Source: UBA6136 sp044350805 (GTDB lineage Bacteria > Pseudomonadota > Gammaproteobacteria > Methylococcales > Methylococcaceae). From it: 64,000 bases of DNA. The stretch lies in the NCBI GenBank assembly GCA_044350805.1, contig JBILGU010000006.1:67459-131458 (forward strand), read 5' to 3'. Positions 54,911 through 61,840 of the stretch are shown here, piece by piece. Each line of letters starts with the position of its first letter. Position 1 is the stretch's first letter. The translations under genes were made by a program, and so were the position numbers. Below the pieces are notes generated by a model. It saw only the letters and a list, made by a program, of their open reading frames with translations, had not been told where the DNA came from and ran no database searches.

Positions 54911-54976
54911 GCAGCCTGAACGAGGAAAGGCTGCCGGTTGCATCCTGTTCATAAATTATGAAAGGAAACAACCGGC
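54911..54976 (-). promoter_or_regulatory. Nested inverted repeats between the Hcp-like gene and tssB
   Basis: Three structures sit in this 132-base gap. GCAGCCT (54911-54917) pairs with AGGCTGC (54928-54934). GCCGGTTG (54933-54940) pairs with CAACCGGC (54969-54976). Within the second lies a perfect TTCATAA-A-TTATGAA (54948-54962). The first and second share two bases and could exchange. No T-run follows, so partial attenuation or mRNA end protection is more likely than full termination. Confidence 0.7.
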
Positions 54977-54999
54977 GCTTCATTAGGACGGATTTACGC

Positions 55000-55590
55000 T
55001 TACGCCGCACCCGGATTCGCAACGCCCCAAGTCGTAACGTTCTTGGCGGTATTCGATTGTTGCAGGTAGATCGCTTGCGTGGAGCCCGGGGTCGGCACAA
55101 CCGACAGGTGAACCGGGAAAAGCAGTGGCTGATCAATCCCATGGTAGGGGGTTACGTCACAATGAATGGCGAGTTCTGATCCGTGTTTGGCAATGACGCC
55201 CGTCAGAGTTGCTCCGTTTGTCCAATTGCAGGTGTAGTAGGTTTTTGCCGCTGGATCAAAGAAGTAGATGGTGTAGCCGATAACGATGTCGGTGTTGGAA
55301 AGCCCGAGATCGAGAAGGCCGGTCAGCGTAACCTGATTGGTGTTGCTAATCATGAAGCCGAAGTTAAGGGGTTGTGTCTGCCCCCCTTCATAGTGGTAAT
55401 CGCTCATGATGCCGGTCACCGTCATTCCCGCCGTTTCACTGACGTTGAGCGGGTTGACAACACCTTGAAGGTCCGCAGTAAGGGTCGCGGTACCGACGAC
55501 CAAGGAGTTGATCACTCCACAGTAGGTCTGGACATCACGTTTGAAGTTCATCGCTTGTTCGGGCGAACAAGAATAGCTTTTTGCTGCCAT
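55000..55590 (-). CDS. First gene of the T6SS locus, candidate divergent Hcp (TssD) tube protein
   Basis: The 196-residue protein matches no family I recognise. It is rich in beta-prone Thr, Val, Gly and Tyr (VTGIMSDYHYEGGQTQPLN, TYYTCNWTNGATLTGVI, LLFPVHLSVVPTPG), has no signal peptide and starts MAAKSYSC. It precedes tssB in the operon, where hcp often sits. The gene is set off from tssB by a structured gap, as expected for a protein needed in greater amount than the rest. No canonical Hcp is found elsewhere in the window, so this is the best tube candidate, by position and composition only. Confidence 0.5.
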   Translation of the reverse strand: MAAKSYSCSPEQAMNFKRDVQTYCGVINSLVVGTATLTADLQGVVNPLNVSETAGMTVTGIMSDYHYEGGQTQPLNFGFMISNTNQVTLTGLLDLGLSNTDIVIGYTIYFFDPAAKTYYTCNWTNGATLTGVIAKHGSELAIHCDVTPYHGIDQPLLFPVHLSVVPTPGSTQAIYLQQSNTAKNVTTWGVANPGAA

Positions 55591-55652
55591 TTTAAATGCC
55601 TCTTTTTTTCGTTGATAGAAAGTATAAAACCCAAGGGGGCACGCGAGACTGC

Positions 55653-55670
55653 TTGGTCATTGACGACCAA
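55653..55670. promoter_or_regulatory. Palindrome upstream of the T6SS -10 element
   Basis: TTGGTC-N6-GACCAA is a perfect 6-bp inverted repeat. Its centre is about 38 bases from the candidate TATACT and about 72 bases upstream of the Hcp-like start codon, a usual place for an activator next to a promoter with no -35. Confidence 0.4.
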
Positions 55671-55718
55671 CACTAAAGCCGAGCTGCCTCTAGGATATGC
55701 CTTATAGACAATTTTGCG

Positions 55719-55737
55719 CAAGGGTGTTCCGCCCTTG
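55719..55737. promoter_or_regulatory. Inverted repeat in the T6SS upstream region
   Basis: CAAGGG-N7-CCCTTG forms a perfect 6-bp stem about 130 bases upstream of the Hcp-like start. It may be an operator or part of a leader RNA of the + strand gene. Confidence 0.3.
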
Positions 55738-55998
55738 TCTGCCATTCTTTTGCTCAGCTGACCGAGCGAGGGTCTTTCAGAGGTCGAAACAACTTGCACG
55801 GCCTCTGAAAACTGCTGATTCAGCGTACACATCCGACTGCAGAGTAATATCCCAAAACATCCACTTGGTTTATCCCAGTTGAAGCTTGCACTACAACTGT
55901 GACAACCATGGTACGACTTTCTTGACGAGAAGAGATTCACTCCATACACGTTATAAATACCGCTAATTGAGACGACATTCATCTACAAGGAGCCAGTC

Positions 55999-58116
55999 AT
56001 GAAGAGTCAGAGTGATTTTAAGGCAGTGTCTTTGAAGCGGATTGAAGGAGAGCGTGACGAAAGCTCACAAAGGTCAGCCCCCTCCTCCGAAGCGGATCAA
56101 CAAGATCAGGAAAATGAAAACAAAGCACCGGCGATCCCAAAAGAGGCTCTTCGTTACCCCTCGCAGCGCGAAATAGCAGCAATCATCTCGGCCTTTTCGT
56201 CCGGGTCCTTAAGTGATGCAGAGCGATTGGCTCGAACGATGGTTCGGTTTTATCCCCATTATCCTTTCGGCTGGAAGGCGCTCGGAATGATTTTGAATCA
56301 AGCGGGCCATTACCAAGCTGCCTTGCCTCCTCTGGCAGAGGCTATCCGGCTTTCACCGAAAGATGCAGAGGTATGGAATACCCTCGGCAATGTCCATCGG
56401 GGAACGGGTAACCAGGCTGAAGCCGTGACGGCCTTTCAGGCGGCCATTCGTTGTTATGTTGGACATGCTGAGGCTCATTGCAATTTAGCGAACACCTTGA
56501 TGATCGATTCAAGGCGGTTAACTCAGGCGATCGCCCATTCTAGGATGGCCATTGTGCTTCATCCGGCGTTGAGTGAAGCCTATTACAACCTTGCGCTTTC
56601 CCTTCGGCAGCAGGGATTGCTGGACAATGCTGAATGGGCATATCAGCGTACTTTGCGCATTCGGCCGGACTTTGCGAGCGGATGGAATAATCTTGGAGAT
56701 GTCCTGTCTGCATTGCAAAGGACCGAGGAGGCTCGAACCGCTTACCATGAGGCCATTCGCCTGGAACCTCTTCAGCCCATGGCGCGGGTAAATCTTGGCA
56801 ATCTGCTAAGAGAGGAGAAACGATACGCTGAGGCTAAATCTCTCTTTCGCGAGGCGCTGCTGATTTACCCCAGTCATGCGGAAGCATGGGGGAATTTCGG
56901 CAACGTTTTACGTGACCTCAAGCGTTACGATGAGGCTGATGTCTCTTACCGTTGTGCTCTTCGCATCAACCCGGGGTTTACCCAGGCCTATAGCAACTGG
57001 GGGAATCTGCTTCGAGATCTTGGGCGGATCGGACCTGCATTAGAAGTGTATAGAAAGGCCATACCCCTTCAGCCCGACTTTGCAGAAGCTTATTACAATC
57101 AGGGCATCACTCAGTATCGCGCAGGAAGCGTTGAAGCGGCCCGAAATTCTTATCATAGAGCGCAACGCCTTCAGCCTGAATTTGCAGAAGTACATCTTAA
57201 TCTGGGGTTTCTTTACCTTTCCGAGGGACGGTACGGCGAAGGCTGGCCTTTATACGAATGGCGATATAAATATTTCGGCTTGGCGCTCAAACGGCGAATC
57301 GATCAGGTTCCGGAATGGGATGGATGCTCTGACCTTCAGGGGCGCACTATACTTCTTTATGCAGAGCAGGGCCTCGGTGACACGATCCAGTTTTCTCGAT
57401 TTGCCCATGTGATTCATCGCAGGGGAGCTCGGGTCATTCTCGAGATTCAGCAGTCCCTAGTCAACCTGATGTCAGGACTCGCAAGTGATATCCAGGTAGT
57501 AGCGCAAGGCGAAACCCAAGTAGGCTACGATTATCATTTTCCCCTCATGTCATTGCCCTTGGTCCTTGGGACAACGATTGAGACCATTCCTCCCTATGGG
57601 CTTGCATGGGAGCCGGATCTAGCCCTTATCGCCCGATGGGAAGATCAATTGGGACCCCGGCGAAAATTGCGGATAGGTTTGGTGTTGAGCGGGAACCCGG
57701 AGCATGTGAATGACCAGCTCAGAAGTATTCCTTGGCAAACCGCTTCCCACCTTGCATCTGACGATGTTGAGTTTTTTTGCCTACAAAAGGTAGTTCGGCC
57801 GCTGGATCAAGAGTTTATTGATGGCGCTGAGAACATCAGACGTTTTGATGCGGTGATTGAGGATTTCGTCGATACGGCCATGCTCTGCGAGCTTATGGAT
57901 CTGGTGATCAGCGTTGACACCAGTGTTGCCCATCTCTCGGCCACTCTCGGGAGGCCCACATGGGTGATCTTGCCCGCCATGCCCGATTGGCGCTGGATGT
58001 TAGGTCGCCAAGATTCGCCCTGGTATCCCACGGTCCGGCTAGTTCGCAAACCCAATGATGTTCCCTGGGAGTCCTTATTTGCAGAGCTCAAAAAAGACCT
58101 TTCTGAATGGGGGTGA
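55999..58116 (+). CDS. TPR protein with GT9-like C-terminal domain, next to the T6SS
   Basis: The 705-residue protein has a charged N-terminal tail of about 50 residues (DQQDQENENK), about ten TPR units to about residue 400, and then the GT9-like half with LYAEQGLGDTIQFSRFAHV, FPLMSLPLVLG, GLVLSGNPEHVNDQLRS and VDTSVAHLSATLGRPTW plus DWRWMLGRQDSPWY. CAAGGAG gives a strong ribosome site. It diverges from the T6SS operon and converges on the helix-turn-helix gene. It is the only TPR glycosyltransferase on this side of the T6SS locus. Confidence 0.8.
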   Translation: MKSQSDFKAVSLKRIEGERDESSQRSAPSSEADQQDQENENKAPAIPKEALRYPSQREIAAIISAFSSGSLSDAERLARTMVRFYPHYPFGWKALGMILNQAGHYQAALPPLAEAIRLSPKDAEVWNTLGNVHRGTGNQAEAVTAFQAAIRCYVGHAEAHCNLANTLMIDSRRLTQAIAHSRMAIVLHPALSEAYYNLALSLRQQGLLDNAEWAYQRTLRIRPDFASGWNNLGDVLSALQRTEEARTAYHEAIRLEPLQPMARVNLGNLLREEKRYAEAKSLFREALLIYPSHAEAWGNFGNVLRDLKRYDEADVSYRCALRINPGFTQAYSNWGNLLRDLGRIGPALEVYRKAIPLQPDFAEAYYNQGITQYRAGSVEAARNSYHRAQRLQPEFAEVHLNLGFLYLSEGRYGEGWPLYEWRYKYFGLALKRRIDQVPEWDGCSDLQGRTILLYAEQGLGDTIQFSRFAHVIHRRGARVILEIQQSLVNLMSGLASDIQVVAQGETQVGYDYHFPLMSLPLVLGTTIETIPPYGLAWEPDLALIARWEDQLGPRRKLRIGLVLSGNPEHVNDQLRSIPWQTASHLASDDVEFFCLQKVVRPLDQEFIDGAENIRRFDAVIEDFVDTAMLCELMDLVISVDTSVAHLSATLGRPTWVILPAMPDWRWMLGRQDSPWYPTVRLVRKPNDVPWESLFAELKKDLSEWG

Positions 58117-58138
58117 GTCAACCGCATTCAGCACTCAG

Positions 58139-58660
58139 TCAATGAGAGAAAAATGCTTGCAGGGCTAGTTTTATCTCGGAAATGATAGCCAGGCTTTCTA
58201 AGGGCTCGGTTGACTGGGTGGACACCCCGTAAAGGATGACGGTAAGGATCAACAGGCTGAGGACGATGGCGATTTTTTGCCCCAGTTGTCGTCTTTCTTT
58301 CTTCGGTATGATCGTCTTTGGGTGATGCCTTTGGGCCGGCTTTTTATCTGGCTTTTCAGGCGTATTAAGTATTTCGTTGGTAATTTGGGGTTGTATTTTT
58401 GGAAAATGATGTCTGACTTCGGTGATTTTTGCTTTCTCAGGTGTCTGGCTCCCTGGCTCAGGCAAGCGCGGCGGGTTTTCAGGCAAAGGAGCTTCAGTCA
58501 GTTCTTTTTGTGGAAACACCATAAACAAGTCTTCAGCGGCAATAACGTATTCACCGTTTTCATTTTTTGAGGCAAATAGCCATCCGCGCCTCATGTGCTT
58601 CCAAATGATAGATTCATCGATTCCCGTAACTTGAGCCGCTTGACTTAACGTATATTTCAT
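58139..58660 (-). CDS. Helix-turn-helix protein with C-terminal membrane anchor
   Basis: The 173-residue protein begins with an excisionase/MerR-like helix-turn-helix (KYTLSQAAQVTGIDESIIWK and GWLFASKNENGEYVIAAEDL, about residues 2-48). This pattern is often met on plasmids, including small exclusion-type proteins. A Pro/Lys-rich linker follows (about 55-125), then one transmembrane helix (IAIVLSLLILTVILYGV) near residue 140. A membrane-tethered DNA-binding or DNA-positioning role is inferred. The start at 58660 has GGAG eight bases upstream; a longer frame to 58702 is not supported. Confidence 0.6.
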   Translation of the reverse strand: MKYTLSQAAQVTGIDESIIWKHMRRGWLFASKNENGEYVIAAEDLFMVFPQKELTEAPLPENPPRLPEPGSQTPEKAKITEVRHHFPKIQPQITNEILNTPEKPDKKPAQRHHPKTIIPKKERRQLGQKIAIVLSLLILTVILYGVSTQSTEPLESLAIISEIKLALQAFFSH

Positions 58661-58929
58661 ACTGCGATCTCCAGACAAGATGAATGACTTTCCGGTCCTC
58701 AAATGGCGTGCGTTAAGCAGAGGCGCTTAAAACCTGGGGCACGGAACCCCGCCGAGGTGGCTTATCAAGCAGGATGTTAGCAAATGGAATGGTCTCGGCA
58801 GAAGTGCGCGAGGTGACGAGGACGCCCGAGGCGTTGCTGGGGGTTCGGGTTTTGACTAAAGACACCGGCGGATCGGATTTCAACTGACGTAAGAAGATCG
58901 ACTTTGATGCTGAGCTTGGAGATAGGTGA

Positions 58930-59238
58930 GTGATTGATCGCGATGAATTGGCCCTCGAGAGGGGCTCTTTGATCTGGTCCGAATTGGTTCGCCATTTTGC
59001 CCGGGGAGTTGTGGTTGTGGTGAATCCTGGCCTCGATCTTCTCGCGGTTGCCGAGGCTATGGCGCGAGATGATCGCAAGACCTTTGCCGAATGGATGTCT
59101 CAGGGCCTGATCCTTCATGCCGATGATCATCATGCCCGCCGCTGGGAGGCGAACTCACAAGCGCTTGATGCCATTGTGGTTGCGCCCTGGGTTCTCGTTA
59201 GCGAGACGCCTTTCGTCTCGCCGACGCTACAGAGCTAG
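58930..59238 (+). CDS. DUF2288 family protein
   Basis: The 102-residue protein matches the DUF2288 family: LIWSELVRHFARGVVVVV, LDLLAVAEAMARDD, FAEWMSQGLI and the ending VVAPWVLVSET (usually PWVLVQE). Function is unknown in the family. The start is GTG at 58930, with GGAG at 58918-58921. It lies 18 bases before the Kef-type antiporter gene and is probably co-transcribed. The 269 bases before it (58661-58929) hold no supported gene. Confidence 0.85.
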   Translation: MIDRDELALERGSLIWSELVRHFARGVVVVVNPGLDLLAVAEAMARDDRKTFAEWMSQGLILHADDHHARRWEANSQALDAIVVAPWVLVSETPFVSPTLQS

Positions 59239-59256
59239 CAAAAGGAGCTTACTCGG

Positions 59257-60948
59257 ATGGATCCGGTTATTTTGTGGATATCTGCAGCATTTGCCGCCGG
59301 ATTTTTGGCCAGCCAGCTCAAAATGCCCCCTTTGGTTGGCTATCTGGCTGCAGGCTATGGCCTCTCCGCACTGGGCTATTCAGCCAGTTCGACCCTGTAT
59401 GCGCTGGCCGACGTCGGCATTCTTCTTTTGCTGTTTACCGTCGGCCTCAAGCTTCGTTTGCAGACACTCATCAAAAGCGAAGTGATGGGGGTTGGCGGAT
59501 TGCATATTTTGGTTGTAGCGCTCGTCTCCGGCCTTTTTTTTGTGTTGGAATCTCAAAAGCTGACCGGTGGTCTGCTTTTGGGGGTGGCGCTGGCTTTTTC
59601 AAGCACGGTTCTCGCCGTCAAGGTGTTGGAAGATAACGGAGAGATTGAGACCTTCCAGGGACGGACCGTTATGGGGATCCTTATCCTTCAGGATCTGGTG
59701 GCCCTGGGGCTTTTGGCTCTGGCGGGCGGGGAGATGCCCTCTCCCTGGGCGTTCCTTTTGCTCGCCTTTCCCTTGTTGGCCCCTCTGGCACGTCTTTTTT
59801 TTGAATGGACAGAGAACGATGAACTCCGTCTGCTTTTGGGTCTGCTCATGGCGCTGGCCGGGGGAGAACTGGCCGAAAGAATGGGGATTTCGAAGGACTT
59901 GGGTGCGGTCTTGATGGGGGTTTTGATCGGCGGCCACCCGGATGCCAAGGATCTTTCGCACAAGCTCTGGGGCCTGAAGGAAGTCTTTCTGGTGGGATTT
60001 TTTCTTGAAATCGGGCTGCACGGTCTCCCGGATGCTGTCCAGGGTGATCGAGCGCTCCTTCTCTTGGCCGCGCTTCCGCTCCAGGGCATTCTTTTTTTCC
60101 TGCTCATGATTTGGAGCGGGCTTCGGGCGCGAACCAGTTTTGTGGCAGCCCTGGTGCTTACGACCTACAGTGAGTTTGCGTTGATCGTGTCAGAGCCTCT
60201 GATCAAAATGGGTCTTCTCGATCCAGATTGGGAAGAGGCGCTGGGTCTTGCCGTAGCCGGATCGTTGGCCATTGGGGCGATTTTGAATCGGTCGCCACAG
60301 AGCCTTTATGTTCTCTTTGAACCATGGCTCAAGCGCTTGGAGCGGGCTGTACCCCATCCGGATCAATTGCCTCCTGATTTCTCCCATGCGGAATGGCTGA
60401 TCATCGGTGTGGGCCGGACAGGACGGGCTGCTTATCAGGCCATGGAGCGAAAACACCTCAAGGCCATGGGCATTGATGCCGACCCCATTCGAGTCGCACA
60501 GCTACGGGAAGAGGGGCTCCGTGTAGTTTACGGGGATGTGGAGGATGCAGAATTGTGGGCTACGGCCCCACTTTCCTCTCTCAAGGGCATCATCATTGCA
60601 ATGCCCACCCTGCACGCCCGAGCCAAGGCACTAAAGTCCATTCGCGGTCGAGGTTTTCAGGGTGTGATCGGGACAGTGTCGTTCCGGAGCAGCGAAGATT
60701 CTGTGCTTTACCGCTTGGGTGCAGATGAGGTCTATCGACCTTTGACGCAGGCCGGTGAGCAGTTGGCTGACCGTGTCCTTGAGCTCAATTCAAGCCGACT
60801 CTTTGAGGAATCGCTTGCCAAAGAAGAGTTCCCACACCTTGCGAGCGCCGATGGCCCGGGTCACTTCACTCAAAGCAGAGAAAATGAAAATAGACGCCAG
60901 AAGGATCAGGTGATTGGCAATGAAAATGGGAAGCGTGACATTTTTTGA
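59257..60948 (+). CDS. Kef-type cation:proton antiporter with RCK domain
   Basis: The 563-residue inner-membrane protein has a CPA2-type transport domain (about residues 1-340: AAFAAGFLASQLKMPPLVG, LADVGILLLLFTVGLKLR, LAFSSTVLAVKVLED) and a cytoplasmic RCK-N/TrkA-N nucleotide domain (about 375-495: WLIIGVGRTGRAAY, VVYGDVEDAELWATAP). Related KefB, KefC and YbaL proteins move K+ or H+ under control of the RCK domain. AGGAG is the ribosome site. The last ~50 residues, past LELNSSRLFEES, look non-conserved and overlap the opposite-strand gene by 159 bases. Confidence 0.88.
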   Translation: MDPVILWISAAFAAGFLASQLKMPPLVGYLAAGYGLSALGYSASSTLYALADVGILLLLFTVGLKLRLQTLIKSEVMGVGGLHILVVALVSGLFFVLESQKLTGGLLLGVALAFSSTVLAVKVLEDNGEIETFQGRTVMGILILQDLVALGLLALAGGEMPSPWAFLLLAFPLLAPLARLFFEWTENDELRLLLGLLMALAGGELAERMGISKDLGAVLMGVLIGGHPDAKDLSHKLWGLKEVFLVGFFLEIGLHGLPDAVQGDRALLLLAALPLQGILFFLLMIWSGLRARTSFVAALVLTTYSEFALIVSEPLIKMGLLDPDWEEALGLAVAGSLAIGAILNRSPQSLYVLFEPWLKRLERAVPHPDQLPPDFSHAEWLIIGVGRTGRAAYQAMERKHLKAMGIDADPIRVAQLREEGLRVVYGDVEDAELWATAPLSSLKGIIIAMPTLHARAKALKSIRGRGFQGVIGTVSFRSSEDSVLYRLGADEVYRPLTQAGEQLADRVLELNSSRLFEESLAKEEFPHLASADGPGHFTQSRENENRRQKDQVIGNENGKRDIF

Positions 60949-61320
60949 GACATCCGCCAGAACTGCGTGAATATCCCTGAGGTGAAACCACGCAGGAATC
61001 AGTTCTTCGAGTGCTGTGGCGACGGTGGCCAAACACCAATAGATCAGGGTTTTCCATAAGGTTCCCAGAATGAGGGGACGGTTCTTGAAGCGGTTGGCGA
61101 ACGCGCGCTCATCCATCACAAGGTAGATCTTGCCCAAAATCAGCGCGGCAACGGTCGCTGTGCCTGAGCGGGAGGCTGTAATTCCAAGACCCGTTTCGTC
61201 GAGATGCCGAATAATGGCCGTCAGATGAAAGACGACCAGGAAGAAAAGGGTGGGTGGAATGGCCTTTTTGGCTTCATGAAGCAGGAAGGATGCAAGTCGC
61301 ATGGCGGTCTCTTGAGGCAT
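60790..61320 (-). CDS. Membrane protein of unknown function, antisense-overlapping the antiporter
   Basis: The 176-residue protein has about four hydrophobic helices (PTLFFLVVFHLTAIIRHL, TATVAALILGKIYLVM, TLIYWCLATVATAL, LPIFIANHLILLASIFIFS) and ends in a conserved-looking tail, EVTRAIGARKVWELFFGKR. I do not know its family name, but this pattern is familiar from uncharacterised proteobacterial membrane proteins. The start may be 61320 or the ATG at 61302. It overlaps the 3' end of the antiporter gene on the other strand. Confidence 0.6.
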   Translation of the reverse strand: MPQETAMRLASFLLHEAKKAIPPTLFFLVVFHLTAIIRHLDETGLGITASRSGTATVAALILGKIYLVMDERAFANRFKNRPLILGTLWKTLIYWCLATVATALEELIPAWFHLRDIHAVLADVSKNVTLPIFIANHLILLASIFIFSALSEVTRAIGARKVWELFFGKRFLKESA

Positions 61321-61349
61321 AGAGGTCAGGCATCATCATACCGGAGGGA

Positions 61350-61757
61350 TCAGCTTTTCCGAATCTCCAGGGCGCCCACCGTGAGAGCAATCCATCCGGC
61401 CATCAAGCTAAAGCCCCCCATGGGGGTGACGTGGACCAGGATCCGAGGCGCCCCAAGACTCACCGCATAGAGGCTTCCCGAGAAAAGGACGATGCCCACG
61501 ATCCAGAATACGCCGGCAAATTGGAAGGCCCGGCTTTTCGGAAAACTCAGCCCCAATGATCCAATGAGGCCGAGGGCCAATGCATGGATCATGTGATACT
61601 CCCACCCGGTTCGAAAAAGCGCCATGTCATCGGGAGTGAGGTGCGCCTTGAGCGCATGGGCCCCCATCGCGCCGACGGCGACAGCCAGAAACCCAATGGC
61701 CCCTGAGATGGCCAGGAAAAAGCGGCCATTCAGGAAAGTGTTTTGGGCGGTGGGCAT
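61350..61757 (-). CDS. DUF423 family membrane protein
   Basis: The 135-residue inner-membrane protein matches DUF423 (YgdD-like) with about four helices: LAISGAIGFLAVAVGAMGAHAL, then HMIHALALGLIGSLGL, FWIVGIVLFSGSLYAVSLGAP and VTPMGGFSLMAGWIALTVGALEI. The signature GAMGAHAL and TPMGG blocks are intact. Function is unknown. It lies after the htpG terminator, in the same direction, and before the previous membrane gene. Confidence 0.9.
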   Translation of the reverse strand: MPTAQNTFLNGRFFLAISGAIGFLAVAVGAMGAHALKAHLTPDDMALFRTGWEYHMIHALALGLIGSLGLSFPKSRAFQFAGVFWIVGIVLFSGSLYAVSLGAPRILVHVTPMGGFSLMAGWIALTVGALEIRKS

Positions 61758-61770
61758 ACAAAATCCTCTT

Positions 61771-61817
61771 AAAAAAAGAAAAGGGGTTCCGGAATGTCAG
61801 GCAGTCCGGAACCCCTT
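61771..61817 (-). terminator. Rho-independent terminator after htpG
   Basis: A perfect 13-bp stem (61781-61793 with 61805-61817, 11-base loop) is followed on the - strand by a T-rich run (61780-61771, TTCTTTTTTT). It lies 24 bases after the htpG stop and before the DUF423 gene. Confidence 0.93.
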
Positions 61818-61840
61818 GAGATGACAACCTCGTCGGGATC

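Larger units (their letters stand above)
55591..55998. other. Divergent control region of the T6SS locus and a TPR glycosyltransferase gene
   Basis: This 408-base gap has no supported gene. It holds a candidate -10 for the T6SS operon (TATACT on the - strand, 55626-55621) and two inverted repeats described separately. SD AAAGAGG lies before the Hcp-like gene and CAAGGAG before the + strand TPR gene. No good -35 was found for either. Confidence 0.5.

Noticed and set aside
33939..55590. T6SS locus as a contractile phage tail or an extracellular injection (eCIS) cluster
   Set aside because: The presence of TssM (IcmF), TssL (DotU), a TssJ-like lipoprotein, ClpV and TssK marks it as a T6SS; phage-tail or eCIS-specific genes such as tape measure or AAA of eCIS type are missing.
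58713..59078. 121-codon - strand frame as a real gene
   Set aside because: Half of it is antisense to the DUF2288 gene, the start lies inside that gene and no ribosome site is present; kept only as a possible remnant.
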